A stretch of DNA of 36,003 nucleotides, taken from positions 1-36,003 of the forward strand of contig NZ_RDOJ01000025.1 of NCBI RefSeq assembly GCF_003687725.1, given 5' to 3'. Shown piece after piece: positions 13,811 to 23,282 of the stretch (its first letter is position 1; each line of letters starts with the position of its first letter). Origin of the DNA: Faecalibacter macacae. GTDB taxonomy: Bacteria; Bacteroidota; Bacteroidia; Flavobacteriales; Weeksellaceae. The notes under the pieces were generated by a model. The model saw only the letters and a list, made by a program, of their open reading frames with translations. It made no database searches and was not told the origin of the DNA. The translations under genes and the position numbers were made by a program.

Positions 13811-16800
13811 ATGAAATTAGCTGAAATATCGATTAAACGACCTACGCTTATTATCGTATTATTTACGATTTTAACGCTTGGTGGTTTATTAAGTTATTCG
13901 AGTTTAGGATACGAATTAATCCCAAAATTTGATGTTAACGTAGTTACAGTTTCTACAATTTATCCTGGAGCTTCTCCTGGAGAGGTAGAAAACTCTGTAA
14001 CCAAAAAAATAGAGGATGCAGTATCGTCCTTAGAAAATGTAAAGAAAGTTGAGTCTAAGTCCTATGAGAGTGTGTCAATCGTTATGATTACATTAAACTC
14101 TGATGCTGATGCCGATTATTCTTTAAATGATGCACAACGTAAAATTAATCAGATAGTTTCTGATTTACCAGATGATGTAGAAGAACCATCGTTAAGTAAA
14201 TTCTCTATGTCTGATTTACCAATTATTACAGCTGGTGTATCTTCTGATAAATTAAATGATAAAGATTTATACGATTTATTAGACAAAAAGATCGAACCAA
14301 TTTTAGCTCGTGTAAAAGGTGTTGCACAAGTTAACTTAATTGGTGGTCAAGAACGTGAAATTCAGGTTCGTTTAGATGCTAAGAAATTAGAAGGTTATGG
14401 TTTATCTGTCCCTCAAGTTCAGCAAGCAATCTTAACATCAAACTTAGATTTCCCGACTGGTAATATTAAGACAAGAGAAAATTCAACTATTATTCGTCTT
14501 TCAGGTAAATATCAATCTGTAGAAGAATTAAATGGATTAGTTCTTACAACAAATAACGGAATTCAGATTCGTTTATCTGAAGTAGCATTGGTTTATGATG
14601 CTCAAAAAGAAGTTGAGAAAGTTGCTCGTTTAAATCAAGAACCATCTATTATTTTCCAGGTTGTTAAACAATCTGATGCAAATGCTGTTGAGGTTTCATC
14701 GTTAATTCAAAAAGCAACAAAAGATATTGAAAAACAATTTGAATCACAAGGAGTTAAGGTTCGTATCATGAATGATACTTCTATCTTTACTTTAAACGCT
14801 GCAAATTCGGTTGTTTTCGATTTAGTTTTAGCCATTGTTTTAGTTGCAGTGGTAATGTTATTATTCTTACACAGTATTCGTAATGCATTTATTGTAATGG
14901 TTGCCATTCCGGCATCATTAATTGCTACGTTTATTGGTATGGAATTATTAGGATACACACTTAACTTAATGACTTTATTAGGTCTTTCGTTAGTTGTTGG
15001 TATTCTGGTGGATGATGCCATCGTTGTATTAGAAAATATTTACCGACACATGGAGATGGGTAAATCTCGTATTAGAGCTTCTTACGACGGAGCTGCCGAG
15101 ATTGGATTTACTGTAACTGCGATTACTTTAGTAATTGTTGTAGTATTCTTACCAATTGCCTTATCAACTGGTTTAGTTGCTGGTATTATTGGTCAATTCT
15201 GTGTAACGGTTGTTATTGCAACTATGTTATCATTATTATCATCATTTACAATTGTACCTTGGCTATCTTCTCGTTTTGGTAAATTGGAGCATTTAACTGG
15301 TAAAAATTTATTCGAGAAATTTATTCTTTGGTTTGAAAGTGTTTTAAATTCATTCACTAATTGGATCGGAAATTTATTAAAATGGTGTTTAAGCAGCGTT
15401 TGGACTAAAATTGCTTCTATCGTTGGTGCTGTAGCATTATTAGTTGCATCATTTATGTTAGTTCCTTTTGGATACATCGGAACAGGTTTCTTCCCTAAAA
15501 TTGATAAAGGAGAATTCTTAGTACAGATTGAATTACCTAAAGATGCATCTGTTGAACAAACAAATCAAAAAACAATTCAGATTGAGCGTTATTTAAGCCA
15601 AAAACCTGATATTGTAGATATGATTACAACAGTTGGTCAACAATCTGGTGGTATGGGTGCTTCTCAAGCTACTGCTTACCAGGCAGAGATTGATGTAATT
15701 TTGACTGATAAATCTTTACGTGCTGATAATTCATCTATCTATGCAGCTAAGATTAAAAAAGAATTACAAGAACAATTTGTTGGAGTAAAAATTAAAACGG
15801 TACCAGTAGGTTTAATTGGAGCTGAAAATGCACCATTAAAATTAACTGTAACGGGAACAGACTACGAAGCAGCTGCGAAGTTTGCTACACAAGCTTTAAA
15901 TGTTTTAAAAGCTATTCCAGGTTCATCAGAACCAGAATTAACTTCTGAAGATGGTAATCCAGAAATTACTGTTTCTGTAGATCGTGATAAAATGTCTGCT
16001 TTAGGATTAAACTTACAAACAGTTGGTCTTACTATGCAAACAGCTTTCTCTGGTAATACAGATGGTAAATACCGTGATGGAGCATATGAATATGATATTA
16101 ATATTCAGTTTGATGATTTTAACCGTCGTTCAATTGAAGATGTAAGAAATATTATTTTCGTAAATAATGCAGGACAACAAATTAAATTGAGTCAGTTCGC
16201 TGAAGTAGTTCAAGGTTCTGGACCATCATTATTAGAGCGTCGTGACAAAACAGCCGCAGTTTCTATCGAATCACAAGTAGTTGGTCGTGCAGTTGGTACG
16301 GTTGCTAACGAGTGGATGGAAAAAATCCAAGAATTAGAAAAACCAGCAGGAGTAGACTACGTTTGGGGTGGAGATATGGAAAACCAAACGGAAGGTTTTG
16401 GTACATTAGGAATCGCATTATTAGCCGCTATTATCTTAGTTTACTTAGTAATGGTTGCTTTATATGATTCGTTTGTTTATCCTTTCGTGGTATTATTTTC
16501 AATTCCATTATCGTTAATTGGTGTATTTGTAATTTTAGCATTAACGGCAAACTCATTAAACGTATTTACGATTCTGGGTATGATTATGTTAATTGGTCTT
16601 GTATGTAAAAATGCCATCTTACTTGTCGATTTCACAAATCAACGTAAAGAAGCTGGCGAATCAACTTACAACGCATTATTACAAGCTAATCACGCGCGTT
16701 TACGTCCAATCTTAATGACAACGATCGCCATGGTATTTGGTATGATTCCTATTGCGATGGCAAAAGGAGCTGGTGCCGAAATGAACAATGGTTTAGCATG

Positions 16801-16975
16801 GGTAATTATTGGTGGTTTAATTTCATCGTTATTCTTAACGTTAATTATTGTACCAGTTGTTTACTCAATCTTTGATAGTTTAATAAGAAAGTTTACAAAA
16901 GGAGAACCAATCGATTATGAAGCTGAAATGAAAGCAGATTACGAAGAAGTTCAGATTAAAGAAGAATGGGAGTAA
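13811..16975 (+). CDS. RND efflux transporter permease
   Basis: A 1054-residue inner-membrane pump of the AcrB/MexB superfamily with 12 membrane helices and two large periplasmic loops. The proton-relay Asp pair is D401-D402 in GILVDDAIVVLENIY. The loop with IYPGASPGEVENSVTKKIED (about 49-68) is typical. It is driven by the proton gradient and exports hydrophobic or amphiphilic compounds; HAE-type (drug) specificity is more likely than metal export because the conserved metal-pump motifs are not evident. It is the last gene of the TetR-regulated operon and is followed by a strong terminator. Confidence 0.93.
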   Translation: MKLAEISIKRPTLIIVLFTILTLGGLLSYSSLGYELIPKFDVNVVTVSTIYPGASPGEVENSVTKKIEDAVSSLENVKKVESKSYESVSIVMITLNSDADADYSLNDAQRKINQIVSDLPDDVEEPSLSKFSMSDLPIITAGVSSDKLNDKDLYDLLDKKIEPILARVKGVAQVNLIGGQEREIQVRLDAKKLEGYGLSVPQVQQAILTSNLDFPTGNIKTRENSTIIRLSGKYQSVEELNGLVLTTNNGIQIRLSEVALVYDAQKEVEKVARLNQEPSIIFQVVKQSDANAVEVSSLIQKATKDIEKQFESQGVKVRIMNDTSIFTLNAANSVVFDLVLAIVLVAVVMLLFLHSIRNAFIVMVAIPASLIATFIGMELLGYTLNLMTLLGLSLVVGILVDDAIVVLENIYRHMEMGKSRIRASYDGAAEIGFTVTAITLVIVVVFLPIALSTGLVAGIIGQFCVTVVIATMLSLLSSFTIVPWLSSRFGKLEHLTGKNLFEKFILWFESVLNSFTNWIGNLLKWCLSSVWTKIASIVGAVALLVASFMLVPFGYIGTGFFPKIDKGEFLVQIELPKDASVEQTNQKTIQIERYLSQKPDIVDMITTVGQQSGGMGASQATAYQAEIDVILTDKSLRADNSSIYAAKIKKELQEQFVGVKIKTVPVGLIGAENAPLKLTVTGTDYEAAAKFATQALNVLKAIPGSSEPELTSEDGNPEITVSVDRDKMSALGLNLQTVGLTMQTAFSGNTDGKYRDGAYEYDINIQFDDFNRRSIEDVRNIIFVNNAGQQIKLSQFAEVVQGSGPSLLERRDKTAAVSIESQVVGRAVGTVANEWMEKIQELEKPAGVDYVWGGDMENQTEGFGTLGIALLAAIILVYLVMVALYDSFVYPFVVLFSIPLSLIGVFVILALTANSLNVFTILGMIMLIGLVCKNAILLVDFTNQRKEAGESTYNALLQANHARLRPILMTTIAMVFGMIPIAMAKGAGAEMNNGLAWVIIGGLISSLFLTLIIVPVVYSIFDSLIRKFTKGEPIDYEAEMKADYEEVQIKEEWE

Positions 16976-17004
16976 TCCTATTTTATATAAACTTACTATT
17001 ATAA

Positions 17005-17039
17005 AAATGCCGTTCAGTTTTCTGGACGGCATTTTTTTA
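17005..17039 (+). terminator. Intrinsic terminator of the efflux operon
   Basis: ATGCCGTTCAG pairs with CTGGACGGCAT (one G-T pair) around a TTTT loop, followed by seven T. It lies 30 bp after the pump stop codon. Confidence 0.85.
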
Positions 17040-17068
17040 TTACATTTAATTAAAATCTACCAATTATT

Positions 17069-17860
17069 ATGAAAACTATACTCTCAATATTTTTACTCCA
17101 ATTTGCACTTTTTACCTTTGGTCAAAATCCTAGCAATACGTTAAATGGTTTATATAAAAATTCAGCTAAGAATTCACTTTATTCAACATTGAATTTTGAT
17201 GGAAATGGAAAAGTTACCGTTTCAGAAATGGATGCTTATGATTTTTTTGAACGCAATGATTCGATTGTGATTTTAGTTGATCGAATACCGTTTGTTTTAA
17301 AGAAAAATAAGAGTAATATTTTAAAGGGAGTTGGAGATTGGATTGATGGTGAATCTTTTAAATCCACAGAGAAATCTTTTACTTATAACCAAATGACTCC
17401 AGCTAATATACAAAGAGCTAAATGGGTTGCTAATCATTACGATATAAATTATAAAAACATATTGGATTATGCATTTGATGAAAATATTGGTTTTGATCAG
17501 TTAAATAAAAATCTAATTATTAAAAATGAAAGTGCTTGTAATGAAGGATTTGATCTTGCTTGTATACAAGTTTTTTCATTGAAATTGATAGAAAATATGG
17601 GTGGCTTTAGTCAGATTGTTAATTCAGATTCAATAGAAAATATTAAAGCACAACCCGATGATGATTTAGAAAAATTAGGTCAAAAGATTATAACTTTAGG
17701 AAACGCAGAAGGTTACGGATTATTAGCAAATTATTATATGTTTCTTGGTAACGAAGAAAAATTTAAATATTACAAAGATCTTGGATTAGAAAATGGTTGT
17801 AAGCTTTGTTTTAACTTAGAAATTAATAGTTTAGTTGAAGAAATAGAAGGAGGTGAATAA
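17069..17860 (+). CDS. Secreted hypothetical protein, first of two tandem paralogues
   Basis: A 263-residue exported protein with signal peptide (1-19, ending LFTFGQ). I do not recognise a named domain. The mature protein opens with LNGLYKNSAKNSLYSTLNFD, then a probable beta-rich half to about residue 105, then a helical half. In that half CNEGFDLACIQ and GLENGCKLCFNL recall the Cys-spaced Sel1-like repeats of cysteine-rich secreted proteins. The next gene is a diverged copy (shared GNGK, NDSI/NDSL, C-x-EGFDL-x-C, GYGL). The two are separated by their own terminator, so each is likely transcribed alone. Probably periplasmic; function unknown. Confidence 0.8.
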   Translation: MKTILSIFLLQFALFTFGQNPSNTLNGLYKNSAKNSLYSTLNFDGNGKVTVSEMDAYDFFERNDSIVILVDRIPFVLKKNKSNILKGVGDWIDGESFKSTEKSFTYNQMTPANIQRAKWVANHYDINYKNILDYAFDENIGFDQLNKNLIIKNESACNEGFDLACIQVFSLKLIENMGGFSQIVNSDSIENIKAQPDDDLEKLGQKIITLGNAEGYGLLANYYMFLGNEEKFKYYKDLGLENGCKLCFNLEINSLVEEIEGGE

Positions 17861-17868
17861 AATAAATT

Positions 17869-17904
17869 TAAAAAGAGAATCGATATTTGATTCTCTTTTT
17901 TTTA
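17869..17904 (+). terminator. Intrinsic terminator between the tandem paralogues
   Basis: AAAGAGAATC (17872-17881) pairs with GATTCTCTTT (17889-17898), followed by T-rich sequence. It overlaps any start of the next gene before 17905, which supports ATG 17929. Confidence 0.75.
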
Positions 17905-17928
17905 TATTTAGTTGTAATTAAATACAAT

Positions 17929-18687
17929 ATGAAGCTAAATTTCTTTTTTTTACTTTTCTTTATTATTGGAATTTTTTCTAAAGTATATTCTCAGCCACGC
18001 AATGACTTAAAGGGAATTTACCAAGGAAATTCTAAATACACCTATAATCTATTAGAGTTATTAGGCAACGGTAAAGCAATAATTAATAATGATATCGCTT
18101 CTGAATATTTTCACGAAAATGATAGTTTGTTTGTCTTTGTAGATATGAATGTATCTATCTATTCAATTGAAAAATCTAAATTGAAAGGATTAACAAAATG
18201 GCAAAAGAATGAAAATCTAAAATTAATTTCTAAATCAGAAATAAATGATGAAATAGAATTTGAACCTAATCAAAGGGCAGATTGGTTAAAACGTTTTTAT
18301 TTGAATAATTCTCAGCTTAAACTTTCAAAATTAATGGATAATGGATTGTTGCCTTTGCATTTTGAAGATATCAATAAAAATAATAAAATACTTTGTGATG
18401 AAGGTTTTGACTTGGGTTGTGTTCAGAATTTTTCCTATTTAACTTTACAACTCTTAAATCAAGATTATACAACTGTAAATAATAATTCGTCGGAATTTGA
18501 TGAACTAAAAACAATTGCACAACGTGTCATTGATCTTAAGAATCCAGACGGATATGGTTTAATGTATTCGTATTACGTGATGAAGGACCAAGAGACAAAA
18601 GGCGAAGATTTTTTAGAAAAAGGATTGAGCGAAGGAAGCCAGTTGTGTTTAAAATTATCAATGGATAAATTAAGTTTAGAACCATAA
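17929..18687 (+). CDS. Secreted hypothetical protein, second tandem paralogue
   Basis: A 252-residue exported protein with signal peptide (1-22, hydrophobic FFFLLFFIIGIF then SKVYSQ). ATG 17929 is chosen because it gives a clean signal peptide; the longer frame from 17887 begins inside the upstream terminator hairpin. It shares the layout of the preceding gene: DLKGIYQGNSKYTYNLLELL at the start of the mature protein, then CDEGFDLGCVQNFS and GYGLMYSYYV. The copies are clearly diverged, so the duplication is not recent. Function unknown. Confidence 0.78.
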   Translation: MKLNFFFLLFFIIGIFSKVYSQPRNDLKGIYQGNSKYTYNLLELLGNGKAIINNDIASEYFHENDSLFVFVDMNVSIYSIEKSKLKGLTKWQKNENLKLISKSEINDEIEFEPNQRADWLKRFYLNNSQLKLSKLMDNGLLPLHFEDINKNNKILCDEGFDLGCVQNFSYLTLQLLNQDYTTVNNNSSEFDELKTIAQRVIDLKNPDGYGLMYSYYVMKDQETKGEDFLEKGLSEGSQLCLKLSMDKLSLEP

Positions 18688-18717
18688 AAAAAGGGAATCA
18701 ATTTGATTCCCTTTTAC
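18688..18717. terminator. Bidirectional intrinsic terminator
   Basis: AAGGGAATC (18691-18699) pairs with GATTCCCTT (18705-18713), with A-rich and T-rich flanks. It lies between the convergent paralogue gene and the PhnA-domain gene. Confidence 0.75.
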
Positions 18718-18735
18718 ATTTATATAGCTATAGAA

Positions 18736-19320
18736 TTATGCTTGTTTCTTTACGTACTTCGTTAAAATCACAATTGATTGACCTTCAACTTTTCCTTCAA
18801 TCTGCTCGTGGTTGTCGTGTACTAAACGAATATTACGAACTGCAGTTCCGATTTTAGCATTTAAAGAAGATCCTTTAACATCTAAATCCTTTGTTAACGA
18901 TACAGTATCACCATTAGCTAAAATATTTCCATTACAATCTTTGTGTAATTGTACAGCTCCATCCCCAATATGATCTCCAGATGCTTTTGCATATTCTAAT
19001 GTTTCATCATCAAAATACATCATATCAATAGCGTCTGCAGCCCAACTTTCGTTACGGAAACGGTTCAACATTCTCCAAGATAAAACTTGTACACCAGGTA
19101 CTTCGCTCCACATAGATGTTAATAAAATAGGCTCCCAAAAAGCAGCATCTAATTCTTCTCTTTTTTCAACTTGTGCTAAACATTTTTCGTTGATTAAAAT
19201 AATACGATCAGGATTACTTGATGCATCGGGTTGAACTTCATAAATTTTTAAATTATCAGTTGCTCCACTTAATTCACATTGATTTCCACTACGTTCTTTT
19301 AAAAGAGTATCTATTTTCAT
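18736..19320 (-). CDS. PhnA (YjdM) domain protein
   Basis: A 194-residue cytoplasmic protein. Residues about 127-194 match the YjdM/PhnA C-terminal domain ([20 protein letters not shown], then [12 protein letters not shown]). E. coli YjdM is about 110 residues with a zinc ribbon; here the N-terminal 120 residues are longer and keep only scattered Cys (C15, C47), so a proper ribbon is not evident. Despite the family name, a role in phosphonate use is not supported for such proteins and no phn genes are nearby. It stands alone between terminators. Confidence 0.82.
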   Translation of the reverse strand: MKIDTLLKERSGNQCELSGATDNLKIYEVQPDASSNPDRIILINEKCLAQVEKREELDAAFWEPILLTSMWSEVPGVQVLSWRMLNRFRNESWAADAIDMMYFDDETLEYAKASGDHIGDGAVQLHKDCNGNILANGDTVSLTKDLDVKGSSLNAKIGTAVRNIRLVHDNHEQIEGKVEGQSIVILTKYVKKQA

Positions 19321-19427
19321 CTATTATTATTTTTTTGTTGTGCAAAGATAAGATTTATTATTAATTATTCATTTTTGAGCGTATTAATAGAATAATTCTA
19401 TAAATTTAAAGTTCCTAAACAAGAAAT

Positions 19428-20279
19428 ATGAAAGTAACAAAATTCAATGGTGAATTAGTTGATTATAATCCCAAGGCATTAAAAATATCATTAACAAAAT
19501 CTGGAGCAACTAAAGATGAAGTTGAAGAAGTTTTTGATTTGATGACTCCAGATATTTTTGATGGAATAAAAACACAAGATTTATACACCTTAGCTTTTGA
19601 AAATTTAAAGAAATACAGAAGTTCTTATGCTGCACGTTACTCTTTAAAGAAAGCTTTAAGAGATTTGGGTCCTGAAGGATATTATTTTGAGAAATACATT
19701 AAACGATTAATGATTTCTGCAGGATTTAACGCAATTAATAGCCAAACGGTACAAGGAACTGCAGTAACACACGAAATTGATGTTGTTACAGAAAAAGATG
19801 GCAAATTATATTTTTGCGAGTGTAAGTTTCGTAATGATGTTGATGCGAAAATTAGTGTAACAACACCGATGTATTTTATGTCGAGAATGATTGATGTTTG
19901 CGATCATGAATATACATTTTTCAATAAAACTTTAAAACCAACTAAAGGATTCTTAATTACGAACGCCTATTTAACTTCTGATTCTGTAAATTGGGCTGCA
20001 CATTATAATGTTGGAATGATTTCTTGGAATTTTCCAGAAAAAATGAGTCTGAAATACTTAATTGATAATTTGGCTATTTATCCAATTACATGTTTAACGA
20101 CATTAAATGAAGAACAGCAAAAAGAGTTAATGAAAGAAGGTTGTTTATTAGTACAAGATATTATAGAAAAAGAAGATTATTTATTGTCTTTACATTTAGA
20201 AGATAGCTTGGTTGCTCAGTTAGTAGAGGAAGCGAAAGAATTATTAGCAATTGAACGATTAGAATGTATAATCGAATAA
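19428..20279 (+). CDS. ATP-cone domain fused to a PD-(D/E)XK (Mrr-like) nuclease
   Basis: A 283-residue protein. Residues 1-80 form an ATP-cone (VTKFNGELVDYNPKALKISL...RYSLKKALRDLG), the nucleotide-sensing domain best known from ribonucleotide reductase and NrdR. Residues about 85-210 are a restriction-endonuclease-like domain: E116-x-D118 in THEIDVV and E131-x-K133 in YFCECKFR fit the D...ExK active site of Mrr-type nucleases. The C-terminal part is helical. The combination suggests DNA cleavage gated by ATP or dATP levels, perhaps in repair or defence. It stands alone, with a shared terminator downstream. Confidence 0.82.
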   Translation: MKVTKFNGELVDYNPKALKISLTKSGATKDEVEEVFDLMTPDIFDGIKTQDLYTLAFENLKKYRSSYAARYSLKKALRDLGPEGYYFEKYIKRLMISAGFNAINSQTVQGTAVTHEIDVVTEKDGKLYFCECKFRNDVDAKISVTTPMYFMSRMIDVCDHEYTFFNKTLKPTKGFLITNAYLTSDSVNWAAHYNVGMISWNFPEKMSLKYLIDNLAIYPITCLTTLNEEQQKELMKEGCLLVQDIIEKEDYLLSLHLEDSLVAQLVEEAKELLAIERLECIIE

Positions 20280-20282
20280 ATA

Positions 20283-20315
20283 GAAAAAGCTCGGAATTAT
20301 CCGAGCTTTATTTTT
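20283..20315. terminator. Bidirectional intrinsic terminator
   Basis: AAAGCTCGG (20286-20294) pairs with CCGAGCTTT (20301-20309), flanked by A and T runs. It serves the nuclease gene and the convergent DUF4268 gene. Confidence 0.8.
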
Positions 20316-20775
20316 ATTTAAAAATTTCAAAACTTTCTTTATGATCAATCCAAAATTCATCTAAGTTTATCATTCGTTCTTTTAAGAATGTAATGATTTC
20401 TGGCCAATCAGAATCTCTGAAAATACTTACATTTTCTAATCTAATTTTAACGGTAGAAATTTCTTTTCCATCTTCGTCAAAATCATTTGCAGTCCAAATC
20501 CATTCTTCGCCAATATAACTTTTTAAAACAAGTTCATATTCCTCTAACTGTTCCCAAATCATTTGTCTAAAATCTGGATCCGCATGATCAATCTGAATCA
20601 TAACTTCAGCAAATTTTCTATCTACATTCGTACGAAAGTAAATTCCTTTTACACCAGTTTTATAATTAATCCAGTTAATGCGTTCTCCTTCTGCATTCAT
20701 TTGTAGTTTCATATATCCACCATACGAAACCCAAAAATCTTTTTTCTTCTGAAAAGCTTCTTCTTTTGAGTACAA
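20314..20775 (-). CDS. DUF4268 domain protein
   Basis: A 153-residue cytoplasmic protein. It resembles the small DUF4268 proteins of Bacteroidota: KKDFWVSYGGYMKL near the start, INYKTGVKGIYFR (36-48), then IQIDHADPDFRQMIWEQLEE. DUF4268 occurs at the end of some nuclease-like proteins, and the fold may be related to restriction endonucleases, but no catalytic motif is clear here. It lies next to a PD-(D/E)XK nuclease gene on the opposite strand; that may be chance. Confidence 0.75.
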   Translation of the reverse strand: MYSKEEAFQKKKDFWVSYGGYMKLQMNAEGERINWINYKTGVKGIYFRTNVDRKFAEVMIQIDHADPDFRQMIWEQLEEYELVLKSYIGEEWIWTANDFDEDGKEISTVKIRLENVSIFRDSDWPEIITFLKERMINLDEFWIDHKESFEIFK

Positions 20776-20898
20776 GTCAACAATTTTTTACAAAATTCGT
20801 TAATTTAGATGGAATTACAAAAATTGAGTTAAAATCTATTGAATGCTTGTGTTTAAACACTAAAAACTATTAATTTTAAATTCAAATTAAAGTATAAA

Positions 20899-21384
20899 AT
20901 GAAATTTATAAAAATATTCTCTCTAATTGCCATTTTAGGGTTTAGTAAAATTAACGCACAAGAAGTTAAAGTGATTAAATACGAAGAATTGTTTCAGATG
21001 GTAAATCAACCAACGGATCAATTAATTGCAGTAAATTTTTGGGCAACATGGTGTGGACCTTGTGTGGAAGAAATGCCACATTTTGTTGAGGTAAGTGAGC
21101 AATACAAAGAAAACCCTAATTTCAAAATCTTGTTTGTTTCAATGGATCGTGTAAAACAATTAGAAAAAGTAAAGCAGTTTATTAATGATTATAAAATTAA
21201 TGCTGAAGTTGTTTTATTAGATGATAATAAACGTATGAATGAATGGATTCCTGCAATTGATAAATCATGGAGCGGAAATATTCCTGTTACAGTTTTTTAT
21301 CAGAATGGAGAAAAAGTTCATTTTGTTGGACAAGATATGAGTAAAAATGAACTTGAACAAAATGTTAAAACATTTATAAAATAA
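20899..21384 (+). CDS. TlpA-like periplasmic thioredoxin
   Basis: A 161-residue exported thioredoxin-fold protein. A signal peptide covers 1-20 (SLIAILGF then SKINA). The redox centre is WCGPC (C52, C55) in NFWATWCGPCVEEMP. It probably reduces or forms disulfides in periplasmic proteins. It lies 6 bp ahead of a second exported redoxin, so the two form one operon. TlpA-like proteins of Bacteroidota are numerous, so the exact partner cannot be named. Confidence 0.88.
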   Translation: MKFIKIFSLIAILGFSKINAQEVKVIKYEELFQMVNQPTDQLIAVNFWATWCGPCVEEMPHFVEVSEQYKENPNFKILFVSMDRVKQLEKVKQFINDYKINAEVVLLDDNKRMNEWIPAIDKSWSGNIPVTVFYQNGEKVHFVGQDMSKNELEQNVKTFIK

Positions 21385-21390
21385 CATAAT

Positions 21391-21996
21391 ATGAAAAAAC
21401 ACTTAAAGTTCTTATTTTCTGCTTGCTTAATCTTGATTGGATTAGTAGTAAATGCGCAGTACAAAGTAGGTGATGTTGCTACAGATTTTAGTTTAAATAA
21501 TATCGATAGTAAATATGTTTCTTTGAAAGATTATAAAAATGCAAAAGGTTATATTGTGATTTTCACTTGTAATCATTGTCCTTATGCAAAAGCTTACGAA
21601 GAGAGAATTATTGCATTAGACAAAAAATACAAAGATTTGGGTTATCCTGTTATTGCAATAAATCCTAATGATCCTGATGTTCAGCCACAAGACGGTTTTA
21701 CTGAAATGCAAGTTCGTGCAAAGGAAAAAGGATTTACTTTCCCATATTTATTAGATGAAGGTCAAAAGATTTATCCACAATATGGAGCAACTAAAACACC
21801 ACATGTTTTTTTATTACAAAAAGAAAAGGATAAGAACATCGTAAAATATATCGGAGCGATTGATAATAATTACGAAGATGCTAATGATGTGTCTGAACGT
21901 TATGTAGAAGATGCAGTTGATGCATTGTTAGCTAATAAACCAATAAAAGTAACTTCTACTGTAGCAATAGGATGTACGATTAAGGTTAAAAAGTAA
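21391..21996 (+). CDS. Exported redoxin (AhpC/TSA-like thioredoxin family protein)
   Basis: A 201-residue exported protein. The signal peptide ends near residue 22 (LIGLVVNAQ). The active centre is C60-x-x-C63 in FTCNHCPYAKAYE, the pattern of the group annotated as redoxin-domain thioredoxin-family proteins. The motif KDYKNAKGYIVIF precedes it and TKTPHVFLL (cis-Pro loop) follows. A further Cys sits near the C-terminus (AIGCTIK). It is second gene of the operon with the TlpA-like protein; together they likely handle periplasmic thiol redox or peroxide detoxification. Confidence 0.87.
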   Translation: MKKHLKFLFSACLILIGLVVNAQYKVGDVATDFSLNNIDSKYVSLKDYKNAKGYIVIFTCNHCPYAKAYEERIIALDKKYKDLGYPVIAINPNDPDVQPQDGFTEMQVRAKEKGFTFPYLLDEGQKIYPQYGATKTPHVFLLQKEKDKNIVKYIGAIDNNYEDANDVSERYVEDAVDALLANKPIKVTSTVAIGCTIKVKK

Positions 21997-22014
21997 TTTT
22001 ATAAAAAGATAGTT

Positions 22015-22048
22015 TAAAAAAGCACTCAAGTTTTTGGGTGCTTTTTTA
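22015..22048 (+). terminator. Intrinsic terminator of the redoxin operon
   Basis: AGCACTC (22021-22027) pairs with GGGTGCT (22036-22042), with flanking A and T runs extending the stem. Confidence 0.8.
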
Positions 22049-22224
22049 GTTTGTTACAATATGATAATACTGTAATTAATGGATGTTTTAAGTATTAATA
22101 ACTTAACTATTTAGTGTTGTGGTTAAATTTATTTTAATAAAACATAAAAAAAATGAATTATATTTAATTTAGTTTAATAAATATTTATTAATTTTAAATA
22201 ATTAACACGAATAAAGTACTAATT

Positions 22225-23184
22225 ATGAAGAAATTAATGTTTTTATTATCAGCAGTTTTTGTTTTTACTGCTTGTTCAGAAGATGATCATTCTGAAAATG
22301 ACAATCAACCAAGAGATACAGCAGAAGTTGTAGGAAAACGTGGTTGTGCAACAGATGAGGTTTTTAAAGCACAATTAGCTGCAGATCCAACTTTAGCAGC
22401 TCGCATCCAACAAATTGAAGAGCATGCTAGTAAATTTGATTTATCTAATGCTCGTTTAGTAAATGGACAAATTGTAATTCCTGTTGTTGTAAATGTATTA
22501 TACAGAACTACTGCAGAGAATATTTCAGATGCACAGATTCAATCACAAATTGATGTTTTAAACAAAGATTTTAATGCTCAAAATACAGATTTCGCATCTG
22601 TTCCTTCGGTTTTTTCAGGAGTAAAAGCGAATGTAGGTATCCGTTTCGAGCTGGATCAGGTTCGTCGTAAGTATGTAAATCGTACATCTTGGGGAACGAA
22701 TAATTTAATGAAAGGATCAACAGGTTTAACAGCGTTAACACCAACAACAAAAATGAATCTTTGGGTATGTACTATCGGTAATGGAATTTTAGGATATGCT
22801 CAATTCCCAGGAGGTGCATCTTCAACTGATGGAGTAGTAGTAGATTCTAAGTATTTAGGAACTACAGGAACAGCAACTTATCCATTTAATTTAGGTCGTA
22901 CTGCAACACACGAAGTTGGTCACTGGTTAAACTTACGTCATATTTGGGGTGATGCAACTTGTGGAACTGATTTAGTAGCTGACACGCCAACGCATAACAC
23001 AGCAAATTATGGTGTACCAACTTATCCACATTACAGTACTTGTACAGGTACACCTATTGAAATGACAATGAATTATATGGATTACAGTGATGATAGAGGA
23101 TTGTATATGTTTACAAACGGTCAAAAATCTAGAATGCTATCTTTATTCAGTTCAGGAGGAGCAAGATATAGTTTTGCACAATAA
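22225..23184 (+). CDS. M43-family zinc metalloprotease lipoprotein (pappalysin/cytophagalysin type)
   Basis: A 319-residue lipoprotein. The lipobox ends at C17 (VFTAC) and is followed by acidic SEDDHSEND, which in Bacteroidota often directs lipoproteins to the surface. The zinc site is H229-E-x-x-H233-x5-H239 (HEVGHWLNLRH), followed by a Met-turn region (MNYMDYSDD). This is the pattern of M43B metallopeptidases. Conserved Cys pairs (C182, then Cys in DATCGTD and STCTGT) probably form disulfides. It likely degrades proteins outside the cell. It is a single gene in its own transcription unit with a terminator after it. Confidence 0.9.
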   Translation: MKKLMFLLSAVFVFTACSEDDHSENDNQPRDTAEVVGKRGCATDEVFKAQLAADPTLAARIQQIEEHASKFDLSNARLVNGQIVIPVVVNVLYRTTAENISDAQIQSQIDVLNKDFNAQNTDFASVPSVFSGVKANVGIRFELDQVRRKYVNRTSWGTNNLMKGSTGLTALTPTTKMNLWVCTIGNGILGYAQFPGGASSTDGVVVDSKYLGTTGTATYPFNLGRTATHEVGHWLNLRHIWGDATCGTDLVADTPTHNTANYGVPTYPHYSTCTGTPIEMTMNYMDYSDDRGLYMFTNGQKSRMLSLFSSGGARYSFAQ

Positions 23185-23215
23185 TAGTTTTCTTAACTAT
23201 CTAATATAACCTATA

Positions 23216-23249
23216 GACTCTTAGATTTATATCTAAGAGTCTTTTTTAT
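23216..23249 (+). terminator. Intrinsic terminator of the M43 protease gene
   Basis: GACTCTTAGAT (23216-23226) pairs perfectly with ATCTAAGAGTC (23231-23241) around TTAT, followed by six T. Confidence 0.85.
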
Positions 23250-23282
23250 TTTGTAAATTGAACTAAATTAAAACCTAAATAA

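Noticed and set aside
14707-15477. Two minus-strand open frames inside the RND pump gene
   Set aside because: They lie wholly opposite a well-conserved coding sequence and resemble no protein family.
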